Assembly (NCBI RefSeq): GCF_003590095.1
Contig: NC_039505.1
Span: forward strand, 2,852,001-2,916,000
Direction of reading: 5' to 3'
Length of the DNA: 64,000 nucleotides
Origin: Trichoplusia ni
Lineage: Eukaryota; Arthropoda; Insecta; Lepidoptera; Noctuidae
The translations under genes were made by a program, and so were the position numbers. Positions 9,966-18,733 of the stretch are shown here, piece after piece. The notes below the pieces were generated by a model that was not told the origin of the DNA, did no database searches, and saw nothing but the letters and a program-made list of their open reading frames with translations. Each line of letters opens with the position of its first letter. Positions within the stretch are counted from its first letter, which is position 1.

Positions 9966-10983
9966 CACGTACATTATCACGTTTCCGTGTAGATTCCTGT
10001 GACCTTTGTAATCTCTTTGACAGTCTGTTTCTTATTCTCTCCTTAATTTTAACGTCTTCTTTATTTCTCGATTCACGTTTTTTCTCTTTATTATATTTTT
10101 TAAGGTCTTCTGATTTTCGTTTCCGAGGAATAGATAGAATTTTTTGTGAAAGTGTATCACCAGACTTATCAGCTACTAAAGACGCAGAGTGTTTAGGAGT
10201 ATACGTCATAGATATTGGCGTAGGTGACTTAGGTGTATAGGTCATGGAGTATACTGAGGTATCAGGGATTACGAGCTCGGTATTGACCTGAAGATGCTGA
10301 CCTTGAGATTCCTCGAGGTCCGTCGCCGTACGATATGCCACAGCTGGCCTATTAATTTTAGGATGAGTTTGCTTGTGTTTCTGTTTAGCTTCAAGTACTT
10401 GTTCTGAGCGGGTTTTTTTAGAGTTTTTTGGACGACCACCTTTATTACGTCTTGGACGACCAACCTTTGAATCTTGCGTTTTATTTACCAAACTTTCCTG
10501 CGTATTATCGTATGTATTATTTAGTAATTCTTCGGACCCGATTGGCGAACAAAAATCATAATGACCCGATGATAAATTACCCGAAAAAAGTAAACGCTTT
10601 ATTGCATATCCTTCTCTGCCAAACACACCCCTCAGAATACCCGTATTACGTTCATACACTTCGAACCTCGCTGGATACAAAAATCCTGCTGCCTTCACCT
10701 CAGCAGTACCGCCATAACTGGAGGATTGGAGCATCGTAGCTTTGTACTCTTGTCGTGAAGAGAAAGGATCTCCCGGGGCATTGCTTGTATACAAATAAAA
10801 CTCGTTCCAGTTGTCATAAATATAATTAACTATTGTAGTTCTTAGTAATTGTGTTTGATCAAAATTAGTGGAATTGTAAATAGAAAACGCTATTGCATGA
10901 AATAAACAACTTCCATCGGGAGGCATAGGTGTTATACTATGTAAAATAGTATTTTCGTTAACGATTAATGCAACTGTAGCCAT
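9655..10983 (-). CDS. Helentron OTU-like cysteine protease domain
   Basis: The likely start is the ATG at 10981-10983 (MATVAL); an upstream in-frame ATG at 11031 adds only a hydrophobic stub. Residues about 15-150 form an OTU (ovarian tumour) fold. PPDGSCLFHAIA supplies the catalytic Asp/Cys pair and GHYDF the His. OTU enzymes cleave ubiquitin chains; in Helentrons the role is unknown. After the OTU domain come AT-hook-like GRPRRNKGGRPKNSKK, two SMTYTPK repeats, a very basic stretch (IPRKRKSEDLKKYNKEKK), and then the 21-residue repeats that run into Rep. The frame ends at tandem TAA codons produced by point changes in one repeat unit. The fold assignment is strong, the activity inferred. Confidence 0.85.
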   Translation of the reverse strand: MATVALIVNENTILHSITPMPPDGSCLFHAIAFSIYNSTNFDQTQLLRTTIVNYIYDNWNEFYLYTSNAPGDPFSSRQEYKATMLQSSSYGGTAEVKAAGFLYPARFEVYERNTGILRGVFGREGYAIKRLLFSGNLSSGHYDFCSPIGSEELLNNTYDNTQESLVNKTQDSKVGRPRRNKGGRPKNSKKTRSEQVLEAKQKHKQTHPKINRPAVAYRTATDLEESQGQHLQVNTELVIPDTSVYSMTYTPKSPTPISMTYTPKHSASLVADKSGDTLSQKILSIPRKRKSEDLKKYNKEKKRESRNKEDVKIKERIRNRLSKRLQRSQESTRKRDNVRARNMLAHGVLREDPVYRENEQARNTAAHRVLREDPVYRENEQARNTAAHRVLRENPVYRQNEQARNTAAHRVLRENPVYRQNEQARNTAAHRVLRENPVYRQN

Positions 10984-11477
10984 AATTATATTTTTACAAA
11001 GTTTTGCAATTGGAAAACAAAGCAGAAACAAACAAAATCGACGAGAAATTGTCGCAAATTTTACTTATTTCGGAATGCGTGCGAACAGCATGCGGGCGCT
11101 CGTCCGAATGGCGCACGCCTGCTCCCGCGCCCGCGGGCCAGTGCGAGCGCCTTCATGCCCCGCCCCGCGCCCCGCGTGCCTCCCGTGCCACCAGCGTCCC
11201 ATCAAACTTCGCCAGTAAAAACAATACAAGCAAGCTGTCTTATAATAACCAACAATAAGAAATATAATAATGTCATTGAATTTAATTATAAGTATAACAC
11301 TTTAAGCAGTTAGGACGCATTTAGATTATACAGCTACATTCACCAAAACATCGGGATTGAATGACGATAGGTGAGGTCGTCTTTGCCGTTTGAAAAATGT
11401 TACCTCCCCATACATAGTATAATAACTCGCGGTCATTGCTGTAACTACAATTATGTTTAAAATCACGATTTTTTTGG
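10984..11477 (-). promoter_or_regulatory. Upstream leader of the Helentron, GC-rich block
   Basis: This non-coding segment lies directly upstream of the OTU start. It contains an unusually GC-rich block (about 11090-11210) in an otherwise AT-rich neighbourhood, which fits a promoter or 5' leader, but I see no clear TATA box. The plus-strand open frame over it has no recognisable content. Confidence 0.3.
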
Positions 11478-12400
11478 TGGTATAACTACTTAAAATTTTA
11501 AGCTTTTCTGAATTTTTCTGTTACCTGTGCTGTAAGCTATTGCTTCTTACCAAATTTCGAGATTCTATGTCAACGGGAAGTGGTCTTTAGGTTTTAATTC
11601 CCTTGCGTGTAGTTGCGAGTTTCAAAATATGCGGTATCAATGGTTGTACTTTTGCGTTTTTGCGTTGACTTAGAATTCTTTTTTCACGGTTTAAAGGCAA
11701 TTAGATCTAAGTATTTGATATGAATTTCAACTTGATAGCTCTACGCGTTCATGAGGAAAAAAGTAATAAGTTTATATTTATTAAAAAATAAATATATATT
11801 TTGTAATGTAACTAAAAATTTAAAGTTTTCGGAATTTTTCCTTTATGTGTGCTATAAAACGTAGCTTCATGCCAAATTTCAAGATTCTAGGTCGACTGGA
11901 AGTACCCTTTAGGTTTTGATTCCCTTGCGAGTACTTGCGAGTTTCAAAATATGCAGCTTAAATTGCTGTTTCTTTTGATTGCGTTGACATAGAAGTTTGA
12001 TTTTGTTACAGCTTAAAGGTATTATAGACCTGAGTATTTGGTATGAATTTCAATTTAATACCTCTACGCGTTTATGAGGAAATAGGTAGTAAGTTTAAAA
12101 TTATTAAAAAAAAAAATATTATGTGATGTAACTAAAAATTTATGGTTTTTGTAATTTTTCCTTTATCTATGGTATAAGACGTTGCTTCGTACCAAATTTC
12201 AAGATTCTGAGTTCACGGGAAGCACCCTGTAGGTTTTGATTCCCTTGCAAGTGTCGAAAATTTGCGGCATAAACGGCTGTATCTTTTGATTGCGTTGCCT
12301 TAGAAGTTTGATTTTTTCACAGCTTCAAGGGACAGTACACTTGAGTAATTGATATAAATTTCAGCTTCATACCTCCACGCGTTCCCGAGAAAAAGGGTCT
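11478..12400. repeat. Three ~320-bp tandem units near Helentron right end
   Basis: Three diverged head-to-tail copies start near 11478, 11806 and 12126. Each carries in order ACTAAAAATTTA, a TTTTTCCTTTAT-like tract, CCAAATTTCAAGATTCT, GGTTTTGATTCCCTTGC, TGCGTTG..TAGAAGTTTGATTTT, ATGAATTTCA, and CTCTACGCGTTTATGAGG. The units hold no conserved open frame. They lie just inside the terminus, where Helentrons often have subterminal repeats. Confidence 0.88.
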
Positions 12401-12401
12401 T

Positions 12402-12454
12402 GACAGACGGACGGACGGACGGACGGACAGACGGACGGACGGACAGACGGACAA
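12402..12454. repeat. GACG/GACA microsatellite near Helentron end
   Basis: A run of GACGG/GACAGACGG units lies about 50 bases inside the right terminus. A short tandem repeat close to one end is a described Helentron hallmark. The repeat is read through by an unrelated open frame (CPSVRPSV repeats), which is not a gene. Confidence 0.9.
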
Positions 12455-12469
12455 CAAAGTGATCCTATA

Positions 12470-12505
12470 AGGGTTCCGTTTTTTCCTTTTGAGGTACGGA
12501 ACCCT
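12470..12505. repeat. Helentron right terminal hairpin
   Basis: AGGGTTCCGT at 12470-12479 pairs with ACGGAACCCT at 12496-12505, giving a 10-bp stem with a 16-base loop just before the A-rich junction. The same GTACGGAACC sequence ends the short element at 62650-62854, which supports this as the true terminus. Confidence 0.85.
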
Positions 12506-12506
12506 A

Positions 12507-13275
12507 AAAAAGAGGGTAAAATAACTAAACGGCCCATATTCACCGTATCATTATCTTGCTGCATGGCGTCGCGAAGGTGTACGTATTCTTCAGCGCGTAG
12601 CTGCCTTTGATTAGATCGTATGTAAACTAATCTTTCGGTTTCAATTTTTGCGTACATGCCTACAATAAACTGATTGAAGAAGCCACGAAAACGTTGAAAG
12701 TATACAAACCTATTCCGTCTCACTTGCAAGTGGTAACAATAAAATTGAAGGCATGAAATCTTTTTATTATAATTAGGTGCACCTGTATGCGGATCAGTTT
12801 GGTATAATAACCATCTGCCCCTCGACAACATATCAGACGATATTGCAAACTGTCATAAGCCCTGTGGGTTTCGTAAATACGTTGCAAACGATTGTCTCTG
12901 GACCGGATAACAATATCACGCCTATCACATTCTTGGTCGACCAATACCACAGCAACTTCATTTGTGGATGGAGCATTATAACGCCTAGGATGTTCCTGAG
13001 TTGGACGCCTATCGGCATTTTTAACAATTTTATAATTGCTATCATCATATCGAGGAAGAGCTTCTAGTGTCGATTTAAAACTGCATACATATGAATTAAC
13101 ATGTCTTGAAGTTGTGAAATTAGTTCAGTATTTAAATTCGGGAAATATTGATTTCTTATATTCGACTGTTCGTTGTAGTCGGATACGAAATATATTCGAA
13201 GAAACTTAGGTTGGTCTTCAGGCAAAAGGGATCTTATCAAATGGTAAACATGACCTTGTACCTTAATAGTATTAT
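12507..13275 (-). mobile_element. Helitron A, segment 2 (Rep N-terminal region)
   Basis: This is a continuation of the Helitron A coding region beyond the Helentron, homologous to Helitron B at about 19975-20755. It encodes the segment before the HUH motif, including YKKISCLQFYCYHLQVRRN-like and VLVDQECDRRD sequences, but it is broken by small indels near 12775-12835 and near 13060. It stops at 13275 beside the copia LTR. The next 1.1 kb of Helitron sequence is absent on the far side, where homology resumes at 17354. Confidence 0.87.
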
Positions 13276-13476
13276 TGTTTTAATTTAACATGATGAAATG
13301 AAAATATATTTATCTGTCCTTTTACTTATTTATTTTATAATTTTTATGCACACACAACACACTAGCCGGCAGACATGACATATAGGAGAGAGAGGTTTCT
13401 AGCGGAACAACAGTAGATGGCGCTACGCGTTTCATACTACGCAGAAATTAAGTTATAAATTTATCTTATTACAACA
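13276..13476 (-). repeat. Copia 1 3' LTR and polypurine tract
   Basis: Read on the minus strand, a purine tract GGGAGGCG (13477-13484) is followed by TGTTGTAATAAG, the likely LTR start. The start resembles that of copia 2 (TGTTGTAGTAA). The end is placed at a CA near 13276, where Helitron homology begins. There is no second LTR to confirm the length of about 201 bp. Confidence 0.6.
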
Positions 13477-13532
13477 CGCCTCCCTAAATTTATAACTTAA
13501 AACTGTTACAAAGTAAATAAAAGTAATCTTAG

Positions 13533-15925
13533 CTAAATTAATCTTAATTCTAATCTATTCTTCAAGAATTTAATTTTATCTAGGCTTTTAGTTAACATAT
13601 CTGCAACATTAAAGTTAGTATCAATTTTTACAATATCAATTATCTTCTTTTCATAGTTCTCATTTATATAATGATATTGCACCTCAATGTGCTTTGAATT
13701 TTTTGTAAAATTACCATACTTAGCAATAGCAATTGCACCTGAGTTATCCTCATATAACTTTATCGGTTTACAAAATTTTACATCAAATGATTCACTTAAC
13801 AAGTTTCTAATAAAAATAATTTCCGTGACTGCCTCTGACAAAGCAATATACTCTGCAAAAGTTGAACATTTAGTTACAGTATTTTGCTTACGTGTTTTCC
13901 AAAAAATTAAGTTTCCAAACATTCTAATAATAAAACCCGTTGTAGATTTCCTATCCACATTATCTCCTGCATAGTCAGAATCTACCATACAATCTAATAT
14001 TTCAGCATTCAAATTATCATAGTATGTTAACTTTAGATCCTTAGTTTTATACAAATACTTAAGAACTCTCATTGCATATTTGTAATGAGTTTGATTATAG
14101 CAACTTTGATATCTACTCAAATAATTAACACTGTACGCTACATCAGGTCTTGTGCCAGTACTAATATACAAAAGTTCACCTATAATATTTCTGTACTTAA
14201 TATTTTCATCTACTTCCATAGCTTGTTCTAATTTCAAATTTGTTTCCATAGGAGTATCATATAACCTACTATTTTCTAAATTATATTTTGCAGCCAAAGA
14301 TTCAATATATTTTGTTTGATTCAGAGTCATTACATTTTTATCATCATTATAATCAATATCTATGCCAATGTAGCTTTTAATTTTTCCTAAGTCTTTCATC
14401 GCAAATCTATTCATTAAACTAGTTTTTACCTCTTCTATTTTATTCTTGTCTTTACTGCAAATTAAAAAATCATCAACAAATATTAAAATGTATATTGGAT
14501 CTTTGCTCGCTCTATTAACATATAGACAATAATCATAGTTACTTCTAACAAAATTCAAAGTTTTTATAAATTTATCAAAACAATCATACCATACTCTAGG
14601 GCTTTCTTTGAGACCATAGAGAGCCTTTAACAATTTGTAAACTTTATTGTCTCCAGTTTCATAGCCTTCTGGTTGATTTACATACACTTCTGATTTTACA
14701 TAACCATTTAAAAAAGCTATCTCTACATCCATCTGTTCCACAAATAAGTTATTTTTACAGCTGTATGACAATAAAATTTTCAAAGTTTGCATTTTTCCTA
14801 CCGGTGAGTAAGCATTCTCAGAGTATTCCTTTTGCTGGAATCCTCTTGCAACCAGTCTAGCTTTATAATCATCATTGCTTTTCTTTTTAAAAACCCACTT
14901 AACATCAATTACTTTTTTATCTTTTGGCTTTTCAACAATTTGCCATGTATTATTTTTATTTAAACTATTTATTTCAGAATCCATTGCCTTTTGCCATTTT
15001 AAATAATCATTACACTTCATCGCCTCCTCAAAAGTAGTTGGTACATTTGCATCAATATGGTTAACATATATAAAGTGTGAAACTGGATTGCCATATCTAG
15101 TAGTAGGAGTCCTTTTGCGTTTTTCCTTATACACCTGTACATTGTCTCTATTATCATCTAAATTATCATCATTTACAGGATCATTTAAGGCATTATTAGA
15201 ATTAGTATCATCTGCATCTGTGTCATCACGTTCATCATCACATTCATACTCTTTAACTGTCTCATTTGAAGTTTGACCAATATCTGTATCTTTATCTTCC
15301 TGATCATCTAATTTTTCTAAGCAAATCAGTTCAGTGTTATCTTCAATCACCTGTACATGTCTAGCATTCATTATTCTATTATTTACTAAGACTCGATAAC
15401 TATTTTCATTATAACCTACTAAAATTCCTTCTTGTGCTTTATCATCCCATTTACTTTTTCTTAACACTTCAGGAACCCTAACAAAGACTTTACTTCCATA
15501 AATTTTTAAATGCTTTACGTTTGGTTTTATTCCAAAAAATATCTCATAAGGAGTTTTATTTTCTACTGTATTTGCAATTGTACGATTTTTTAAATAAGCT
15601 GCTGTTTTTATTGCCTCAGGCCAATACCTTCTATGAATATTAGCTTCTCTCATTAAACACCTACCTATATCCATAGCAGATCTATTATATCTTTCCGCTA
15701 CTCCATTTAGTTCATGGACGTAGGGTGGACATGGCAGTAACTCTATACCCTTTTGCCTAATAAAATTATAAATATCTTTGTTTAAATATTCTCTGCCATT
15801 ATCACACTGAATTTTCTTAATAGTTTTGTTGAATTTATTTTCTACTAAATTAACGAATTCTATGAAACAACTAGCAACTTCAGCTTTACTTTTAATACAA
15901 AATATTCTTGTGCATTTACTATAGT
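13533..15925 (-). pseudogene. Copia 1 Pol: integrase core, RT and RNase H
   Basis: One long frame covers the second half of the integrase core (CDNGREY and ELNGVAERY, carrying catalytic D and E), then an integrase C-terminal region (IYGSKVFVRVP, GYNENSYRV), an acidic spacer (residues about 100-190 from the Met at 15674), the RT (KWVFKKK, ARLVARGF, MDVEIAFLNG, IFVDDFLI) and the RNase H (DSDYAGD, EYIALSEAVTEIIFIRNL, KHIEVQYHY). RT normally copies element RNA into DNA in cytoplasmic particles. MDVEIAF has Glu where copia RTs usually have Lys-Thr, which may affect catalysis. At 15925 the frame is lost through a two-base insertion in the integrase, so no complete Pol can be made. Confidence 0.85.
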
Positions 15926-16300
15926 CATATCAATAAAAGTTAAGAAGTATTTTTCCCCACCAAAGCCAGTTAAATTATGTGGACCGTTTAAATCAGTATG
16001 AATTAATTCTAAAATTTCAGTAGTCTTTGTTCTATTATTTTCAAAAGGTACATTGGTCATTTTACTTTTAATACAATTTGAACATTTCATCTCCATACTT
16101 TCAATCTTATCAGGCAAACCGTCAACTAATTTATTATTTATCAATTTATTTAAATACTGGAAGTTTATATGACCTAATGCCCTATGCCATTTTTCTTTCT
16201 GAGTTAATTTTATTGAATGTGCAAAAATTTCATTCACCGTTAAAAAGCTTTTAATACAATATAAGTTATTTATTTTATCAGCAACAACTATTAATTCCCT
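15860..16300 (-). pseudogene. Copia 1 integrase N-terminal part
   Basis: This frame holds the GAG_pre-integrase and zinc-binding region (KWHRALGHINFQYL with His residues, then CSNCIKSKM) and the start of the catalytic core (IHTDLNGP with the first Asp). It becomes out of frame with the rest of the core at about 15925 (TFID followed by two extra bases). It is also out of frame with the upstream protease near 16300. It is therefore a decayed middle portion of Pol. Confidence 0.83.
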
Positions 16301-17353
16301 GGCCTCATTATAATTTTTGCACTTTCATTTTTGGCTACTATTGTACAACTTTTTGTTATCTTAGAAAAACTTAACAAGTTTTGCTTAATGCCTTCAACAA
16401 AGTAAACATTTTTTAAATCCACATACTTTTCATTGTAATAATTCTTAAAATAAATTTTGACAGTACCTACTTTAGTTGCTTTTAACAATTTGCCATCTGG
16501 CAATTTTACATTGACAGGACTTTTTAAATCTATCGAGTTATAGAAATATGTATCATTATTTATAATATGGTCCGTACACCCACTATCTAAAAGCCAGTTA
16601 ATTTCACTATTATTTATGTTAACTTCCTGTTCTAAACACCCTACTTGATTAATCTCCGGATAGCACACTTGAGCAGTCCACGACTCCAATGAAAAGTTAT
16701 TAGAAGACTCACCACTGGAATGCTGCTGACCTTTATATTGTCCTTGTCCTCTTAACTGTCCTTGGCCCCTGAACTGTCCTTGACCTCTGCCTCTGCTATT
16801 ACCTCTATAAAATCCACCTCGGTTGTAACCTCTTTGTAGACCTCGTTGACCATGACTATGTTGGAATCTTCCTTGGGAGCTCTGTTGTCCTTGACGATAT
16901 TTCTGACCGTGCCAGCAGTCCTTCTTAAGATGACCATTCTTTCCACATGTAAAACATTGGACTAGGGTTTTCGTTGCAAATGTACTCACATTATTTTTCT
17001 TGTCCGAGTCGCTTGTAGCCATATTTTTCTCTTTTATTTTAGAACGTACATAATCAACTGTTCTTTGTTCTTCTGGAATCACATCAAGGAAATCTCCTAT
17101 ATAACTATAGCTCGGTGGTAGAGCTCTGAGCAAATATCTTAACTTCTCGGGTTCATTTATTTTTCCTCCAGCTGCTTTGAACTCGTTTATTGTTTTCTCA
17201 AATTCAACAAAAAAATCTTCGATTGTTGTGTAATTGTTTAGTTTAATCTCTTCAATTTTTCCTCGACATATTATTTGCATGGCTGTGGATTGTGTTAAAT
17301 TCATTTTATCTAACTTATCGAGCATTTCGTATGCTGTTTTGCATTCAGTGACA
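16291..17353 (-). pseudogene. Copia 1 gag (N-terminal truncated) and protease
   Basis: The surviving gag begins at ECKTAYEMLDKLDKMN, a mid-gag UBN2-like region; roughly the first 80-100 residues are missing. A single CCHC knuckle CFTCGKNGHLKKDC lies near 16930-16965. A striking Gly/Arg/Gln-rich tract (QFRGQGQLRGQGQYKGQ) follows, built of short repeats. The protease has the active-site triplet in WLLDSGCTDHI near 16580. Gag packages element RNA and the protease would mature the polyprotein. The frame ends near 16291 out of phase with integrase. Confidence 0.82.
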
Positions 17354-17520
17354 CATTGGCTCGAGAAGTTGAGGCACTAACTCTCATAGAGTTTAATCGA
17401 TGTGCTTTTTCCTCTGCTGATTCTTGAGAACGCGCATTTCTCATCTTCTTAGCATCTCTCGAATTTCGAGATAAAGATGGTCGTTTTTTAGGTGGCATTT
17501 TGTATTTTTACTTAACGGTA
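17354..17520 (-). mobile_element. Helitron A, segment 3 (Rep start)
   Basis: The minus strand encodes MPPKKRPSLSRNSRDAKKMR and the following 30 residues. This is nearly identical to the N-terminus of the Helitron B Rep at 18734, and about 10 leader bases upstream also match. Homology stops at 17354 (copia side). At 17520 it stops at an A that directly abuts the TC start of Helitron B. It is thus the 5' end of the Helitron A gene, cut by the insertion of Helitron B. Confidence 0.9.
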
Positions 17521-17645
17521 TCTATATCTATACCTATAATAAATCTGTAGAGAGGTCAATTCTGTACATAAAATATATTTAAAAAATAACTATCAAGGGG
17601 TGGTTAGGGATCGCTACTGATGCCAAAAATGCAATCAGTAAAATT

Positions 17646-17648
<3 letters not shown>

Positions 17649-17690
<42 letters not shown>
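17649..17690. repeat. TGTC microsatellite in Helitron B 5' end
   Basis: About ten TGTC/CTGT units lie 130 bases inside the element. From recall, this feature occurs in related lepidopteran Helitron 5' ends. Confidence 0.92.
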
Positions 17691-18257
17691 ATATTCGTTA
17701 TAGAAACAAAAACCACTCGACGGATTTTAACGAAATTTGGCACAATTATTCTTCATACTCTTGGGCAGGTTATAGTATACTTTTCATTACGCTACGACCA
17801 ATAGGAGCAGAGCAGTGAAGGGAAATATTGGGAAAACGGGGTAAGTTACTCCATTTTTTAAGCTTCCGTCACGTGTGCAGGCTTATAGGTTAAAGCTACA
17901 TAGAAATCATGTATGACGGAAATATTCTCCCTAAAATTATATAAAAAATATTCCTCGACAGCATATGTCTAACTTTTATGGTTGACTCACAATAACACGT
18001 GAAACTCCCGATAGCTTAGCAATTCGGAGATTTCTGATTGTATTTGTCTACTCTAACGTTTACAACACTATCACTCATCCCCAATTAAAAAAGTTAACAT
18101 TATTACCTATTCAATAAAAAAAGAATCATGTAAATCGGTGTAGAAACACCAAAGTTATACATGAAATAATAAGAAATCGCGCGTGAATACAGAGTCATGC
18201 TATAAGGATTATTTTTGTGTATCGGTTGCCGCGCTCGACGCGCGTCGTGGCGGGAGG

Positions 18258-18265
18258 TATAAAAA
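18258..18265 (+). promoter_or_regulatory. TATA box of Helitron B Rep-helicase
   Basis: TATAAAAA lies in a GC-rich island (18225-18290) inside an AT-rich leader. About 30 bases downstream is GTCATAC, which fits an arthropod initiator. That would give a leader of about 440 bases before the ATG at 18734. This is inferred from sequence only. Confidence 0.6.
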
Positions 18266-18490
18266 GGCGGGGGGTCCGCGCTCGAGCGTCATACAATATT
18301 TGGCTGTTGATGCGAATAGACGTTCAGACTGTTCGACCTTATTGACAATCAATAATTGTTATTTGCAAACCGTGCTTATCAGCACGACTTTTAGTCTTTG
18401 AATAGTTTATTTTTAGAATTGTTTTGTTGTTAGTTTATATAATAGGTATTAGATTAATAGTATTAGTAGTAGGTACACCTATTAGTTATT

Positions 18491-18665
18491 TTGGTAGTGT
18501 TTAATTGTATTAATAGTTTATTTTCGTAATTGGTAGTGTTTAATTATATTAATAGTTTATTTTCGTAATTTTTATATTATTTATTTTGGTAGTGTTTAAT
18601 TGTATTAATAGTTTATTTTCGTAATTGGTAGTGTTTTATTATATTAATAGTTTATTTTCGTAATT
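18491..18665. repeat. Tandem repeats in Helitron B leader
   Basis: Four copies of GGTAGTGTTTAATTGTATTA followed by ATAGTTTATTTTCGTAATT, with 39- to 54-base spacing, fill the leader just upstream of the coding start. Degenerate copies of the same units occur in the Helitron A leader at 24133-24326. Confidence 0.88.
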
Positions 18666-18733
18666 ATTACATAATAACTATATATAATTGTAAGTGTAAG
18701 GTAGCTTCAGTTACCGTCGATTAAAAATACACA

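Larger units (their letters stand above)
3964..12506 (-). mobile_element. Autonomous-type Helentron inserted in Helitron A
   Basis: An 8.5-kb insertion sits inside an A-run of Helitron A. Coding runs right to left: OTU-like protease domain, Arg/Glu-rich repeats, HUH/Y2 Rep, PIF1-like helicase, then an AP-endonuclease-like domain. That set is the known Helentron (Helitron2-class) architecture. The left end begins ACCGGCCAAGTGCGAGTC with a GTGCGAGTC/GACTCGCGC hairpin. The right end carries a GACG microsatellite and a hairpin ending ACGGAACCCT. The left AGGGTTCCGTAC and right GTACGGAACCCT are inverted copies. The target is oligo-A/T, as expected for Helentrons. Two tandem stops, a frameshift, a palindrome and a G-run slip interrupt the coding frame. 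Confidence 0.85.
13276..17353 (-). mobile_element. Ty1/copia element 1, 5'-truncated
   Basis: A minus-strand copia-type retrotransposon whose domain order gag, protease, integrase, RT, RNase H is that of Ty1/copia. Only the 3' LTR remains. The 5' LTR and the start of gag are gone, and the element abuts Helitron A sequence at 17353/17354. Several frameshifts make it inactive. A single deletion that removed the 5' LTR, the gag start and about 1.1 kb of the adjacent Helitron would explain both missing parts. Confidence 0.87.

Noticed and set aside
9387..9992. A 201-residue plus-strand open frame with repeated HDEQSCYELVHF
   Set aside because: It is the antisense reading of the 63-bp minisatellite. 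The minus strand carries the OTU-Rep protein with recognisable domains; regular repeats keep several frames open by chance.
12367..12480. Open frame with CPSVRPSVCPSVRPSV repeats
   Set aside because: It is a translation of the GACG microsatellite joined to Helitron coding sequence, not a protein.
17354..17515. A separate small gene encoding MPPKKRPSLSRNSRDAKKMR
   Set aside because: It is the N-terminus of the Helitron A Rep cut off by Helitron B and copia 1; it matches 18734 onward.
18183..18401. Open frame over the TATA box region
   Set aside because: It spans the promoter and leader of Helitron B and has no recognisable content.
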